A stretch of 64,000 nt of DNA from CAZKUR01 sp964556005 (GTDB taxonomy: Bacteria > Bacteroidota > Ignavibacteria > Ignavibacteriales > Ignavibacteriaceae), in NCBI GenBank assembly GCA_964556005.1, contig CAZKUR010000008.1, forward strand, positions 14,087 to 78,086. The letters run 5' to 3'. This document shows, piece after piece, positions 8,626 through 18,034 of the stretch. The stretch's first letter is position 1. Every line of letters begins with the position of its first letter. Under the pieces are notes generated by a model. It had not been told where the DNA came from. It ran no database searches and was given only the letters and a program-made list of their open reading frames with translations. A program made the position numbers and the translations under genes.

Positions 8626-9249
8626 ATGTTTATAACCTTTGAGGGAATTGATTTCTCGGGAAAAACTACTCAAATAAATCTTCTTAAAGAATATTTAATT
8701 TATAGCGGGAAACAAGTTGAAATAATAAGAGAGCCCGGCGGAACGGAAATATCCGAAGTAATAAGAAAAATTTTGTTGGATAAAACCAATTCCGGGATGT
8801 TCATTGAGACAGAAATATTTTTATTCTCAGCAGCACGAGCACAGCTTGTGAGAGAAAAAATTCGTCCTTATTTGAATCAGGGAATTTATGTAATTTCCGA
8901 TCGTTTCCATGATTCAACTACTGCCTATCAAGGATTTGGACGCGGCATTGCGCTTGACGTTGTAAACCATATAAACGAATTGGCAATCGGCAGCACTCTT
9001 CCTGATATTACCTTTTTTATCGATGTGCCTGTTGAAACAGCAGAACAGAGGAAAAAAGATAAACAAAGAGAAATCGATCTGGATAGGATAGAAGTTTCGG
9101 AAAAACAATTCTATGAAAAAGTTAGGAATGGTTATTCTCTTCTTTCGGAAAAGGAAAAAAGGTTTCGTCTTATCGACGGTACAAAAAGCATAGAAGCCAT
9201 TCATAAACTAATTATCGATGAAATAGTGAAGTTAGAAAAAGGAGCTTAA
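8626..9249 (+). CDS. tmk: Thymidylate kinase
   Basis: It phosphorylates dTMP to dTDP with ATP in DNA precursor synthesis. The P-loop is FEGIDFSGKTTQ (residues 4-15). The substrate motif DRFHDSTTAYQGFGRG and an EPGGTE motif are all present. The length of 207 aa is normal. Its stop (9247-9249) is immediately followed by the ATG of the S41 peptidase, indicating an operon. Known family; assignment is secure. Confidence 0.97.
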   Translation: MFITFEGIDFSGKTTQINLLKEYLIYSGKQVEIIREPGGTEISEVIRKILLDKTNSGMFIETEIFLFSAARAQLVREKIRPYLNQGIYVISDRFHDSTTAYQGFGRGIALDVVNHINELAIGSTLPDITFFIDVPVETAEQRKKDKQREIDLDRIEVSEKQFYEKVRNGYSLLSEKEKRFRLIDGTKSIEAIHKLIIDEIVKLEKGA

Positions 9250-10899
9250 ATGAAAATTAATAAATTTTATAGAATATTAATCGGTTTATCGATTGTTATT
9301 TTGTTTGCAGGATTTTTCGCCGGTAATGATGTATATCTTGAGATAAATAAGAATATCGATCTTTTCGGAAAAGTGTATAAAGACATTTCATTGAATTATG
9401 TCGATGAAATTAATCCGAAAGAATTTATGCGTGCCGGTATTAAAGGAATGCTCGGTACCTTAGATCCCTACACAATTTTTATCGATGAAAATGAAAAAGA
9501 GGACATCGATCTTTTAACAAACGGGAAATACGGAGGAGTGGGAATTTCAATCGGAGTGAGAGACGGCAATATTACTATTGTTGAAGTGCTCGACGGATAT
9601 TCGGCTCAGAGGCAGGGTGTTAGAGTCGGCGATGTATTAATTCAAGCAGCGGGTACGCCGATAAATATTGACAACGTTGATAAAATATCTTCTCTGGTAA
9701 AAGGAGAACCTGGAACAACTGTTGAAATAAAAATTCTAAGGAATGATGAGCAGGATACGCTGACATTTAATCTTGTTCGAGAAGAAGTTGTAGTTAAAAA
9801 TTTAATTTACTCGGGATTTTATCCTCCCAACAGCAACAACGTATATTTAAAGCTGAATAATTTCAGCCGATCTGCAGCAGATGAAGTAACCAAAGCGTTA
9901 AGGGATTTAAAAGCAAAGAAGGAAATAAAATCAATTATTCTTGATTTACGCGGAAATCCCGGCGGTTTGCTTGATGTAGCTGTAGATATTTGTGATAAAT
10001 TTCTACCTAAAGGCGACTTAATAGTTTCAACGAAAGGAAGGGATGAAGGCAGCACTAAAAAATATGTTGCAGAGCAAGAACCTTTAGTTGGAAATGCAAG
10101 GCTTGCGGTGTTAGTTAACGGTAATTCCGCATCGGCTTCTGAAATCGTCTCGGGTGCGATGCAAGACCATGACAGAGGAGTGATAGTTGGGACAAAGTCA
10201 TTCGGGAAAGGTTTGGTACAGACGATAACTCCTTTGGATTATAATACATCATTAAAAATTACTACCGCCAAATATTATACCCCGAGCGGGAGATGTATTC
10301 AAAAAATAGATTATTCTCATGACAATAAAGTTATTGCTGCTGAAGATACCATTTTTCATAATGCTTATTTGACCCAACATAAAAGAACAGTTTACGGCGG
10401 CGGAGGAATAACTCCGGATTCTACTGTTAAATTCGGGATTAAGGGTAATTTAACAAAAGAGCTTCTTGCCAAGGGCTTATTCTTTAAATTTGCCGATCAT
10501 TATTATTACCTGGATTCAACTAAGAGCTTTAATTCTTTAAAAGATAATGACCTGCTTAAAGCTTTCACCGATTATTTAAGCAATCAAAATTTTAACTATA
10601 AATCCGAACAGGAAAAACAAGTTGATCAACTAATTAAGGATGCTGAAGATAAACACCTTCAAAAAGAACTGATTGCCGATTTGCAAAATGCAAAAAGCCT
10701 TTATGAAAAAACAGATAACAGTGAATATACTATTTATAAAAATGAACTGTTGCGGGAAATAAAATCCGAATTGGCTTTGCGATATCTCGGCAATGAGGGA
10801 AGAATAGAAGAATCATTAACCGGCGATCCTCAGTTTAAAGCGGCGCTTGGTATAGTTTCGGATTCTACCTTGTATGATAAAATGCTTCATCTTAATTAA
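9250..10899 (+). CDS. S41 C-terminal processing protease (CtpA/Prc family)
   Basis: A 549-residue periplasmic Ser/Lys protease. It has an N-terminal signal anchor (FYRILIGLSIVILFAGFFAG), a PDZ domain (GGVGISIGVRDGNITIVEVL ... GVRVGDVLIQAAG), and the S41 catalytic core with NGNSASASEIVSGAM (nucleophile Ser) and GTKSFGKGLVQT (Lys). After the core there is an extended helical C-terminal region of about 130 residues rich in K/E/D. Such enzymes trim the C-termini of exported proteins and control envelope quality. The ATG abuts the tmk stop with GGAG 6 bases upstream. Confidence 0.94.
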   Translation: MKINKFYRILIGLSIVILFAGFFAGNDVYLEINKNIDLFGKVYKDISLNYVDEINPKEFMRAGIKGMLGTLDPYTIFIDENEKEDIDLLTNGKYGGVGISIGVRDGNITIVEVLDGYSAQRQGVRVGDVLIQAAGTPINIDNVDKISSLVKGEPGTTVEIKILRNDEQDTLTFNLVREEVVVKNLIYSGFYPPNSNNVYLKLNNFSRSAADEVTKALRDLKAKKEIKSIILDLRGNPGGLLDVAVDICDKFLPKGDLIVSTKGRDEGSTKKYVAEQEPLVGNARLAVLVNGNSASASEIVSGAMQDHDRGVIVGTKSFGKGLVQTITPLDYNTSLKITTAKYYTPSGRCIQKIDYSHDNKVIAAEDTIFHNAYLTQHKRTVYGGGGITPDSTVKFGIKGNLTKELLAKGLFFKFADHYYYLDSTKSFNSLKDNDLLKAFTDYLSNQNFNYKSEQEKQVDQLIKDAEDKHLQKELIADLQNAKSLYEKTDNSEYTIYKNELLREIKSELALRYLGNEGRIEESLTGDPQFKAALGIVSDSTLYDKMLHLN

Positions 10900-10904
10900 C
10901 AATA

Positions 10905-10996
10905 GGATGACATCTTTTTTGAGAAATCAGATAGTGAATTATTAAGTAATAATTCCTTTTTAATTTATGTGTTACAATCAAAAAAGATGTTATCTC
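10905..10996. repeat. Inverted repeat, copy 2 of the dispersed family
   Basis: Left arm GATGACATCTTTTTTGA (10906-10922) pairs with TCAAAAAAGATGTTATC (10978-10994), 16 of 17 positions complementary. A 55-bp AT-rich interior separates the arms. It starts 6 bp after the S41 peptidase stop. It may terminate transcription in both directions, or be a mobile palindrome. Related to the repeats at 657, 52481 and 61991. Confidence 0.7.
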
Positions 10997-11605
10997 TTTC
11001 CTTCATTATCAGATGCCGAATGATTATCATTTCTTTTTAATAATTCATTTAGTCGGAAACTGGAATCTTATTCCTAATTTATTATAGCTCTCAATGAAAA
11101 TTATTTAAAATATTTAATCAGTATTGTATCTAAAAGAGATTAAAGTCTTATAATTCTAAAAGCAACTTGATGCTTATGGGAGGCAGGCAACACAGTGTTT
11201 TAAATCACCATGCTTTTTAATTTTATAGTTGTAATTTTTGAATATAAGAATTTAGAATACAATTTTTCTTCATAGTAGTCGGGAGACCTTACCGATAAAT
11301 ATAATTATTAGCATTGTTAAATATGTTTCATATAAATAACTAAAATAAAATATTCGATCATGGTGTGCTGAGGAAAAATTTTTATGCGTTCAAATTTGTT
11401 TTATATTTTTAAATTCTTAATTTTATAATTAAATTTTTCAAGCAAACAATTAGTTAAACTTGTAAAAATTAAATAGAAGCAAATATTTTCCGCTTCAGGT
11501 AATTCTAAACAGTCAATTCATAAAATTATATATATCTATACATTAATGTTTTCGGAGAGAGAACATTTTGCTAAATCTTAATGAAGGAACATTATTAGGG
11601 CTATA
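10997..11605. other. Gene-free region upstream of the respiratory operon
   Basis: About 610 bp of AT-rich DNA without a credible reading frame. It must contain the promoter of the alternative complex III operon, but I cannot place it with confidence. The final bases (TTAGGGCTATA before the ATG at 11606) hold a usable ribosome site AGGG. Confidence 0.5.
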
Positions 11606-12175
11606 ATGAGCAATTCTTTACTGGATCATATACTCAGAATTCGCCTTCCTATTACCGTATTTGTAATCATTGCTTCATTTACAATTACATTCTTCGCTTC
11701 AAAGGCTGAGAGAGATCAAGTCGGTTACTCACCTGTACAACCAATAGCATTTTCACATAAGCTGCATGCCGGGTTAATGAAAATTGATTGCCAGTATTGT
11801 CATACCGGCGTTGAAAAATCACGTGTTGCAATGGTTCCTCCTCTTGCAACATGTATGAACTGCCATAAACTTGCAAGAAAAGACAGTCCTCTTATTAAGA
11901 AGCTTACTAAATACTATACGGAAGGTAAGGCATTCCCGTGGAAAAGAGTTCACCGCGTTCCCGAATTTGTTTATTTCAATCACAGCGTACATGTAAACAG
12001 CGGGATAAAATGTGAAAGCTGTCATGGTGACGTTAGGCAGATGGATAAAATTGTTCAGGTTCATTCGTTCACTATGGCCGCCTGCTTAGATTGTCATCGT
12101 AACGCTCAAGAAAAATTACCTTACTTAAAAAATGTTAAAAACGGCCCTGAGTATTGTTATGCGTGCCACCGATAA
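11606..12175 (+). CDS. actA: Alternative complex III pentahaem cytochrome c subunit ActA
   Basis: A 189-residue protein with an N-terminal membrane anchor (ITVFVIIASFTITFFA) and five CxxCH haem c motifs: CQYCH at residue 62, CMNCH, CESCH, CLDCH and CYACH at 184. The pentahaem anchor protein at the head of an act operon is ActA, the periplasmic haem subunit of alternative complex III (quinol:electron acceptor oxidoreductase). Pairs of motifs have the cytochrome c7/c3-like spacing, with extra His residues as axial ligands (FSHKLHAG, FNHSVHV). It is the first gene of the operon. Confidence 0.92.
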   Translation: MSNSLLDHILRIRLPITVFVIIASFTITFFASKAERDQVGYSPVQPIAFSHKLHAGLMKIDCQYCHTGVEKSRVAMVPPLATCMNCHKLARKDSPLIKKLTKYYTEGKAFPWKRVHRVPEFVYFNHSVHVNSGIKCESCHGDVRQMDKIVQVHSFTMAACLDCHRNAQEKLPYLKNVKNGPEYCYACHR

Positions 12176-12186
12176 GAGGTATAAAA

Positions 12187-12405
12187 ATGGAATTTGAAAA
12201 AGTATTTCACAAAAAAATTGAACGAAAAACTTTTGTTGTTTCATTAGGAACAGCCGCAGCTGTTTTAGTGCTGATGAAATCGTTTATTTTCAATTTATTA
12301 TTTTCAAAAAAGACTAAAAAAAATATGACGGAGAAAAAGGGAATTAAAATTGAACCGAATCCTCTCGCTGTCGGCAGAAATAAATTAGGTAATAATAATG
12401 GCTGA
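12187..12405 (+). CDS. Small single-helix membrane protein inside the ACIII operon
   Basis: A 72-residue protein that I do not recognise. A basic N-terminus (KKIERKTF) is followed by one hydrophobic segment (VVSLGTAAAVLVLMKSFIFN) and a hydrophilic, lysine-rich C-terminus ending in NPLAVGRNKLGNNNG. The start ATG at 12187 follows AGAGG with good spacing; an earlier ATG at 12154 lies inside actA and looks wrong. Its end overlaps the actB start by 8 bp, showing translational coupling. The position between actA and actB suggests a small structural or assembly subunit of the complex. That is inference; no cofactor motif is visible. Confidence 0.75.
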   Translation: MEFEKVFHKKIERKTFVVSLGTAAAVLVLMKSFIFNLLFSKKTKKNMTEKKGIKIEPNPLAVGRNKLGNNNG

Positions 12406-15400
12406 TGACAAAGAAAAAAATCAGAATCAACCAACCGAACAACGCGATCCTAATTACTGGAATAATTTAGCCGAGATTTACCGCGACCCTAAATTTCATG
12501 AGGCGGCTAAAAAAGAATTTTCTGAAGATTCCGGCTCTGAATCTAAAAATAAAGTTTCCAGGAGAAAATTCTTTGCGCTGATTGGAGCTTCTGCTGCATT
12601 AGCCGGAGCAGGATGTTCGGACTATAGAAGTAACGGAGAAATAATTCCTTATGTTAAAAAGCCGGAAGAAATAACTTTAGGTAATCCCGATTATTATTCC
12701 TCTACTTGCACCGCATGTTCAAATGCATGCGGCATTTTAATTAAAACACGTGAAGGCAGGCCGGTAAAAGTGGACGGCAACCCGGATCATCCTGTAAGTA
12801 AAGGAAAGATTTGTGCTCAAGGGCATTCTAATATTTTAGCTCTGTACGACCAGGAAAGACTTCGTGGTCCGTTAAAAAATAACGGGAAAGGGAATTTTTC
12901 AGAAGTCACTTGGGCTCAAGCTGATTCGGATATTTTAAATGCTTTAAATAAATCCGCAAGTAAAAAAATCGTATTTATCTCTCATTCGATTGTTTCACCA
13001 ACGGCTAAAAAATTATTTGATGATTTTAAATCCAAATATCCGAGTACACAAATAATATCATATGAAGTTTTTAACGATAATATCCGGAACTTTGCATGGC
13101 AAAAATGTTACGGTTCAGGTTCGTTCCCGCTGATTAGCTGGGACAAAGCAAAAATAATTTTAACTCTTGACGGTGATTTTTTGGGCGTCGAGGGAAATAT
13201 TGTTGAAAATTCCAAACTATTTGCCAAAGGGAAAGATGTTAAGGATTTAAAAAATTATAACAGGCTTTATGCTGCGGAATCAAATCTTTCATTAACCGGC
13301 AGTAATGCAGATTACAGGATAATGATTAAGCCGGAAGCTCAAATCGAATTTGTCGGCGCTTTATTGAATGAAGTTGCGGGCAGAGGAGCTTCAAAAATAT
13401 CTATCGATAACGAAAATTTTGCAGGCATCAGCTTGGATTCTTTTGCGAAAAAATATTCCGTTTCGCAAAAAAAATTAAAATTATTAGCGAACGACTTAAT
13501 TGCAAACCAAGGATCATCGATTGTATATGCTGGAAATTCTTTACCCGAAGATGTGCATGTTGCAGTTAATATTTTAAATGAAGCTTTAGGCAATACTAAT
13601 CTTTACAGGAACGATGAATCCACGAATACTTTTATACCTTTGGCCAATAAAGAAGATTGGGATTCAATAATAAATGATATGAATTCCGGCAACATTGGTC
13701 TGTTGGTTCATTTCGATTCCAATCCTGCGTTCCATCTTCCGGGTGATTATGAATATGAAACGGCGATTAAAAAAGTACCGATGGTTGTCAGCTTAACTGA
13801 GAGCAAAAATGAATCATCTGTATTTGCAACTTATGTATTACCTATTAATCATAATTTCGAATCCTGGGGCGATGCTAAAACCCGCACAGGTTTTTATTCG
13901 TTGCAACAGCCTGTTATTTCGCCAATCTTTAATACAAGACAAAAAGAAGCTGCGGTTTTGGTGTGGTCGAACGGAAATACATCATTTAAAGAAACAATGT
14001 ATCATGAATATTTGATAAAACATTGGGAAAATGAAATTTATCCGGCCCTGAATAATAAATTAGATTTTAAAGATTTCTGGAACGGAGCGCTGCAGGATGG
14101 TATTGCGTATTTGAATGAGAATGCCGCTAAGATGGGAAAATTGAACACTTCAATTTTATCTTCCGTCAACTTCAATTCTCAGCCGGCAGAAGGAATAACA
14201 GTTATATTAAGAGAAAGTTATTCCTTAAATGACGGAAGATTTGCAAATAACGGCTGGCTGCTGGAACTGCCTCATCCTGTTTCAAAAGTAACATGGGATA
14301 ATTTTGCTGCAATTTCACCGGGTACAGCTTCAAAACTCGATCTAAAAACTTTTGATTTAATTGAAGTGTCGATTAAAGATAGAAAACAAAAGCTGCCTGT
14401 TTTCGTTCAGCCGGGTGTTCCCGATGATACAATAAATGTTGAATTCGGTTACGGTAGAAGTGTTGTTGGAACTGTTGGCACAGGAGTAGGCTTTAATAGC
14501 GGAGTTTTCCAGACAAAGGATGGCGATCTTACTCCGTGGATTTATAGAAATGCTAAAGTCTCTAAAACAGGAGATACTTATAAATTATCCGTCTCGCAGG
14601 AACATCATGTATTTGATAAAGGATTTACAAAGGATGCGCCACAAAAGAGAGGCATTGTTAAAGAAGGCACCGTTGAGCAGTATAAAAAATCGCCGCATTT
14701 TTTAAATCCAAATCATGAAGAATTAAGAAGCCTGTACAATCCACATGACTTCCCCGGCGTTAAATGGGGAATGGCTATCGATTTAAATAAATGTATCGGG
14801 TGCGGCGAATGTGTTGTTGCTTGTGTTTCTGAAAATAACATTCCGATTGTTGGAAAAGAGCAGGTTGGCACCGGCCGTCTAATGCACTGGTTGAGGATCG
14901 ATAGATATTATGAAGGGACTGAGGATGATCCTAAAATCAGTTCGCAGCCGATGCTCTGCCAACAATGTGATCATGCACCGTGTGAAAATGTTTGCCCTGT
15001 TCTTGCGACAAACCATGATGATCAGGGTTTGAACCAAATGGTTTATAACAGGTGTATCGGGACACGCTACTGCTCAAACAACTGTCCTTACAAAGTAAGA
15101 AGATTCAACTTCTTCAACTTCAAGGATCATTTTAAGGATCAATACCAGGAAGACCCGATGTTTGATCTCGTGTATAATCCTGAGGTTACTGTACGTTCAA
15201 GAGGAGTTATGGAAAAATGCACATTCTGCATACAGAGAATTATGAAGGCGAGGTCGGATGCTATCGGGGAGGGAAGAAAAGTAAAAGGCACGGATGTAAC
15301 AACAGCCTGTCAGGATGCCTGCGTTACCGAAGCAATTAAGTTTGGCGATATGAATGATAAAAATTCGGAATTTTATAAATACCGTCATCATGAATTGGGC

Positions 15401-15484
15401 TATTATATTCTTGAAGAATTAAATACGCGTCCTAATGTAACTTACCTGGCCAAATTAAGAAATCTGCACGAGGAGGAAGTATAA
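12398..15484 (+). CDS. actB: Alternative complex III iron-sulfur subunit ActB (molybdopterin-oxidoreductase-like fused to FeS domain)
   Basis: A 1028-residue protein. Near residue 53 there is a twin-arginine type signal (SRRKFFALIGASAALAGAGC). Next comes a large domain homologous to molybdopterin oxidoreductases, beginning with a Cys cluster (CTACSNACGI) and KGKICAQGH. From about residue 790 there is a four-cluster ferredoxin-like domain: CIGCGECVVAC, CQQCDHAPCENVCPV, CIGTRYCSNNCPY, CTFCIQRI and CQDACVTEAI. ActB is a fusion of these two modules. In characterised ACIII the large domain carries no molybdenum cofactor. It relays electrons between ActC-side quinol oxidation and the haem subunits. 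It overlaps the small upstream gene and directly abuts actC. Confidence 0.94.
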   Translation: MADDKEKNQNQPTEQRDPNYWNNLAEIYRDPKFHEAAKKEFSEDSGSESKNKVSRRKFFALIGASAALAGAGCSDYRSNGEIIPYVKKPEEITLGNPDYYSSTCTACSNACGILIKTREGRPVKVDGNPDHPVSKGKICAQGHSNILALYDQERLRGPLKNNGKGNFSEVTWAQADSDILNALNKSASKKIVFISHSIVSPTAKKLFDDFKSKYPSTQIISYEVFNDNIRNFAWQKCYGSGSFPLISWDKAKIILTLDGDFLGVEGNIVENSKLFAKGKDVKDLKNYNRLYAAESNLSLTGSNADYRIMIKPEAQIEFVGALLNEVAGRGASKISIDNENFAGISLDSFAKKYSVSQKKLKLLANDLIANQGSSIVYAGNSLPEDVHVAVNILNEALGNTNLYRNDESTNTFIPLANKEDWDSIINDMNSGNIGLLVHFDSNPAFHLPGDYEYETAIKKVPMVVSLTESKNESSVFATYVLPINHNFESWGDAKTRTGFYSLQQPVISPIFNTRQKEAAVLVWSNGNTSFKETMYHEYLIKHWENEIYPALNNKLDFKDFWNGALQDGIAYLNENAAKMGKLNTSILSSVNFNSQPAEGITVILRESYSLNDGRFANNGWLLELPHPVSKVTWDNFAAISPGTASKLDLKTFDLIEVSIKDRKQKLPVFVQPGVPDDTINVEFGYGRSVVGTVGTGVGFNSGVFQTKDGDLTPWIYRNAKVSKTGDTYKLSVSQEHHVFDKGFTKDAPQKRGIVKEGTVEQYKKSPHFLNPNHEELRSLYNPHDFPGVKWGMAIDLNKCIGCGECVVACVSENNIPIVGKEQVGTGRLMHWLRIDRYYEGTEDDPKISSQPMLCQQCDHAPCENVCPVLATNHDDQGLNQMVYNRCIGTRYCSNNCPYKVRRFNFFNFKDHFKDQYQEDPMFDLVYNPEVTVRSRGVMEKCTFCIQRIMKARSDAIGEGRKVKGTDVTTACQDACVTEAIKFGDMNDKNSEFYKYRHHELGYYILEELNTRPNVTYLAKLRNLHEEEV

Positions 15485-16867
15485 GTGAACATTGACTATA
15501 CTCAAGAAGCGTCTATTGTCGAAGGAGGCCTTACCCGTGCCGAAATTCAATCGATTGTTTCGAAACCGATGGAGGAAAGGCCGAATAAAAAATATTTTAT
15601 TGCCCTTACAATTTCCATCTCAGCGATGCTTTTTGGTGCAATTTGTTTAGCCATTAGTTTTTATTACGGTATCGGAATGTGGGGAAATAATATACCTGTG
15701 GCATGGGGATTCCCCATAACAAGTTTTGTATTCTGGATCGGAATAGGCCATGCCGGTACTTTAATCTCCGCTATACTCTTTTTGCTCAGGCAAAGATGGA
15801 GAACGGGAATTGCAAGATTTGCCGAAGCGATGACAATCTTTGCCGTCATGTGTGCCGGCCTTTTCCCGCTTATTCACTTAGGACGCCCATGGCTTGCCGG
15901 TTATATTATTCCTTACCCCAATCAGCACAATTTATGGGTTAATTTTAATTCACCCCTTGTTTGGGATGCCTTTGCAGTTTCAACGTATTTTATAATTTCT
16001 CTTTTATTCTGGTATACCGGACTAATCCCCGACTTTGCATCTTTAAGAGATAGAACATTATCTAAAGTTAAAAAAATTATTTATTCATTCTTAAGTTTAG
16101 GCTGGAGGCATTCCAACCGTCATTGGCAGCATTACGAAAAAGCTTATTTGATTTTAGCAGGCCTTGCTACTCCGCTGGTTCTTTCGGTTCACAGCGTTGT
16201 AAGTTTTGATTTTGCGGTTGCAATCTTACCAGGCTGGCATTCAACAATTTTCCCGCCGTACTTTGTAGCCGGTGCAATTTTCTCCGGTTTTGCAATGGTA
16301 ATGACGGTAATGGTAATCGTTCGAAAAGTCTTCGATCTTGAGAATATCATCACCATGAAAGTTCTTGAGAATATGAATAAAGTTATTTTGTTAACCGGTT
16401 CTATGGTGGGATATGCATACATAATGGAATTTTTTATGTCATGGTACAGCGGTAATCCATTTGAACAATTTGTAGCAATAAATAGAGCGTTTGGGCCTTA
16501 TGCATCCGCTTATTGGCTTATGATTAGTTGTAACGTTCTGTTCCCGCAGCTTTTCTGGTTTAGAAAAATAAGACGGTCTATACCAATCATGTTTGTTATA
16601 TCGATTTTAGTCAACGTCGGTATGTGGCTTGAAAGATATGTAATCATTGTTACTTCCCTTCATAGAGATTATCTTCCCTCAAGCTGGGGAATATTCATCC
16701 CGACAATTTATGATATTGGAATTTTGTTAGGCAGTTTCGGGTTATTCTTTACATTAGTATTTTTATTTGCCAAATCTCTTCCTGTCGTTTCAATTGCCGA
16801 AGTAAAAGCACATTCTGAAGGGGCTCAGCCCACACATCATCAGCTTGCGCCGGAGGGAAATAACTAA
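15485..16867 (+). CDS. actC: Alternative complex III membrane subunit ActC (NrfD family)
   Basis: A 460-residue integral membrane protein of the NrfD/PsrC family, predicted quinol-binding subunit of ACIII. About ten hydrophobic helices are visible, with conserved features such as GWRHSNRHW, LVLSVHSVVSFDF and the short charged loops typical of ActC. The start is a GTG at 15485, with AGGAGG at 15471-15476 about 8 bases upstream, right after the actB stop. The C-terminal tail is hydrophilic and ends in HHQLAPEGNN. Confidence 0.94.
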   Translation: MNIDYTQEASIVEGGLTRAEIQSIVSKPMEERPNKKYFIALTISISAMLFGAICLAISFYYGIGMWGNNIPVAWGFPITSFVFWIGIGHAGTLISAILFLLRQRWRTGIARFAEAMTIFAVMCAGLFPLIHLGRPWLAGYIIPYPNQHNLWVNFNSPLVWDAFAVSTYFIISLLFWYTGLIPDFASLRDRTLSKVKKIIYSFLSLGWRHSNRHWQHYEKAYLILAGLATPLVLSVHSVVSFDFAVAILPGWHSTIFPPYFVAGAIFSGFAMVMTVMVIVRKVFDLENIITMKVLENMNKVILLTGSMVGYAYIMEFFMSWYSGNPFEQFVAINRAFGPYASAYWLMISCNVLFPQLFWFRKIRRSIPIMFVISILVNVGMWLERYVIIVTSLHRDYLPSSWGIFIPTIYDIGILLGSFGLFFTLVFLFAKSLPVVSIAEVKAHSEGAQPTHHQLAPEGNN

Positions 16868-18034
16868 ATGGAAAGAAGCAATAAATTATTCGGCATCACC
16901 GGGTTATTCGATACACCTGATAAAATTGTAAAAGCTGCTGAGAAAGTTACAAGCTCCGGTTATAAAAATTTTGATGTAAATACTCCATACCCTGTCCATG
17001 GAATGTCTAAAGCTATGAAGCTGAAAGAATCGAAAATCGGTTTTGTGACTTTGTTTTTAGGTTTCAGCGGAACAGCATTTATTCTTTTATTCATGGGCTG
17101 GGCAATGGCAATAAATTATCCGATTGTGGTTGGCGGGAAACCATTTTTTGCTTTGCCGTCATTCATCCCAATAACGTTTGAGTTTACTGTTTTATTGGGA
17201 GGCGTTTCAACCGTTATCGGGTTAATTGCGGTTTTCGTAGCTCTGCCTAGACAATCGCACCCGCTGCATGATACTGATTATATAAAAGAAATTTCACTGG
17301 ATAAATTCGGAATCGCAATAGCAGCGGATGATCCTCAATTCAATGAAGACAAAGTAATTGAGTTATTGAAGAACCTCGGTGCTAAAAACATTGAGAAAGT
17401 ATTTTATCCTAAAAAAGAAAAGTATCCAGTCTTTCAGCCCAAGTTCATTTTCTTTTTAGCTGTCGTTGCATTGTTAGTTTCAGCTACAACTTATTTTACT
17501 CTTAATAAACTTATGTACATGGTTCCTTTTAACTGGATGGATGTTCAATATAAAACAGTTCCCCAGCAAAAGAGTAAATTTTTCAGCGATGAATTTAGTA
17601 TGAGAACACCGCCTGAAGGTACGGTTGCTCGAGGATTTATACCATATCCGTTTATAGGCCAGGCACAGCCAAAAGAACCTTTACTTAACCCGGTACTTCC
17701 AACAAAAATGATCTTGGAACTCGGCAAGAAGAAATTTTTAACTTTCTGCAGCCCTTGTCATGGTAACCTTGGAGAAGGTAACAGCAGACTGCAGGGGCAA
17801 TTCCCTGCCGGATCAAACCTGCACTCAAGTACAATAGTTAATTATAGTGACGGACAAATTTATAACATCATAACAAACGGCGGCAGTGTAATGCCGTCAT
17901 ATGCTGATCAAATAACGAGAAAAGAACGTTGGGCAATAATAGATTATATTAGAGTTCTGCAGAGAGCAACTAATCCCAAACCATCAGATTTTCAGGAGAT
18001 TAAAAAGGAGTCTGGCAGCAATGCTCAAAATTGA
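16868..18034 (+). CDS. ActD-ActE fusion: DUF3341 membrane subunit joined to monohaem cytochrome c
   Basis: The 388 residues contain two ACIII subunits that are separate genes in several characterised operons. Residues 1-180 match ActD (DUF3341): LFGITGLFDTPDKIVKAAEKV, two transmembrane helices and LPRQSHPLHDTD. After another helix (about 195-215), residues 270-388 form a cytochrome c domain like ActE, with haem motif CSPCH at residue 294 and a likely Met ligand in GGSVMPSYADQI. The fusion would tether the haem domain to the membrane subunit. The ATG directly follows the actC stop. The end overlaps actF by 14 bp. Confidence 0.9.
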   Translation: MERSNKLFGITGLFDTPDKIVKAAEKVTSSGYKNFDVNTPYPVHGMSKAMKLKESKIGFVTLFLGFSGTAFILLFMGWAMAINYPIVVGGKPFFALPSFIPITFEFTVLLGGVSTVIGLIAVFVALPRQSHPLHDTDYIKEISLDKFGIAIAADDPQFNEDKVIELLKNLGAKNIEKVFYPKKEKYPVFQPKFIFFLAVVALLVSATTYFTLNKLMYMVPFNWMDVQYKTVPQQKSKFFSDEFSMRTPPEGTVARGFIPYPFIGQAQPKEPLLNPVLPTKMILELGKKKFLTFCSPCHGNLGEGNSRLQGQFPAGSNLHSSTIVNYSDGQIYNIITNGGSVMPSYADQITRKERWAIIDYIRVLQRATNPKPSDFQEIKKESGSNAQN

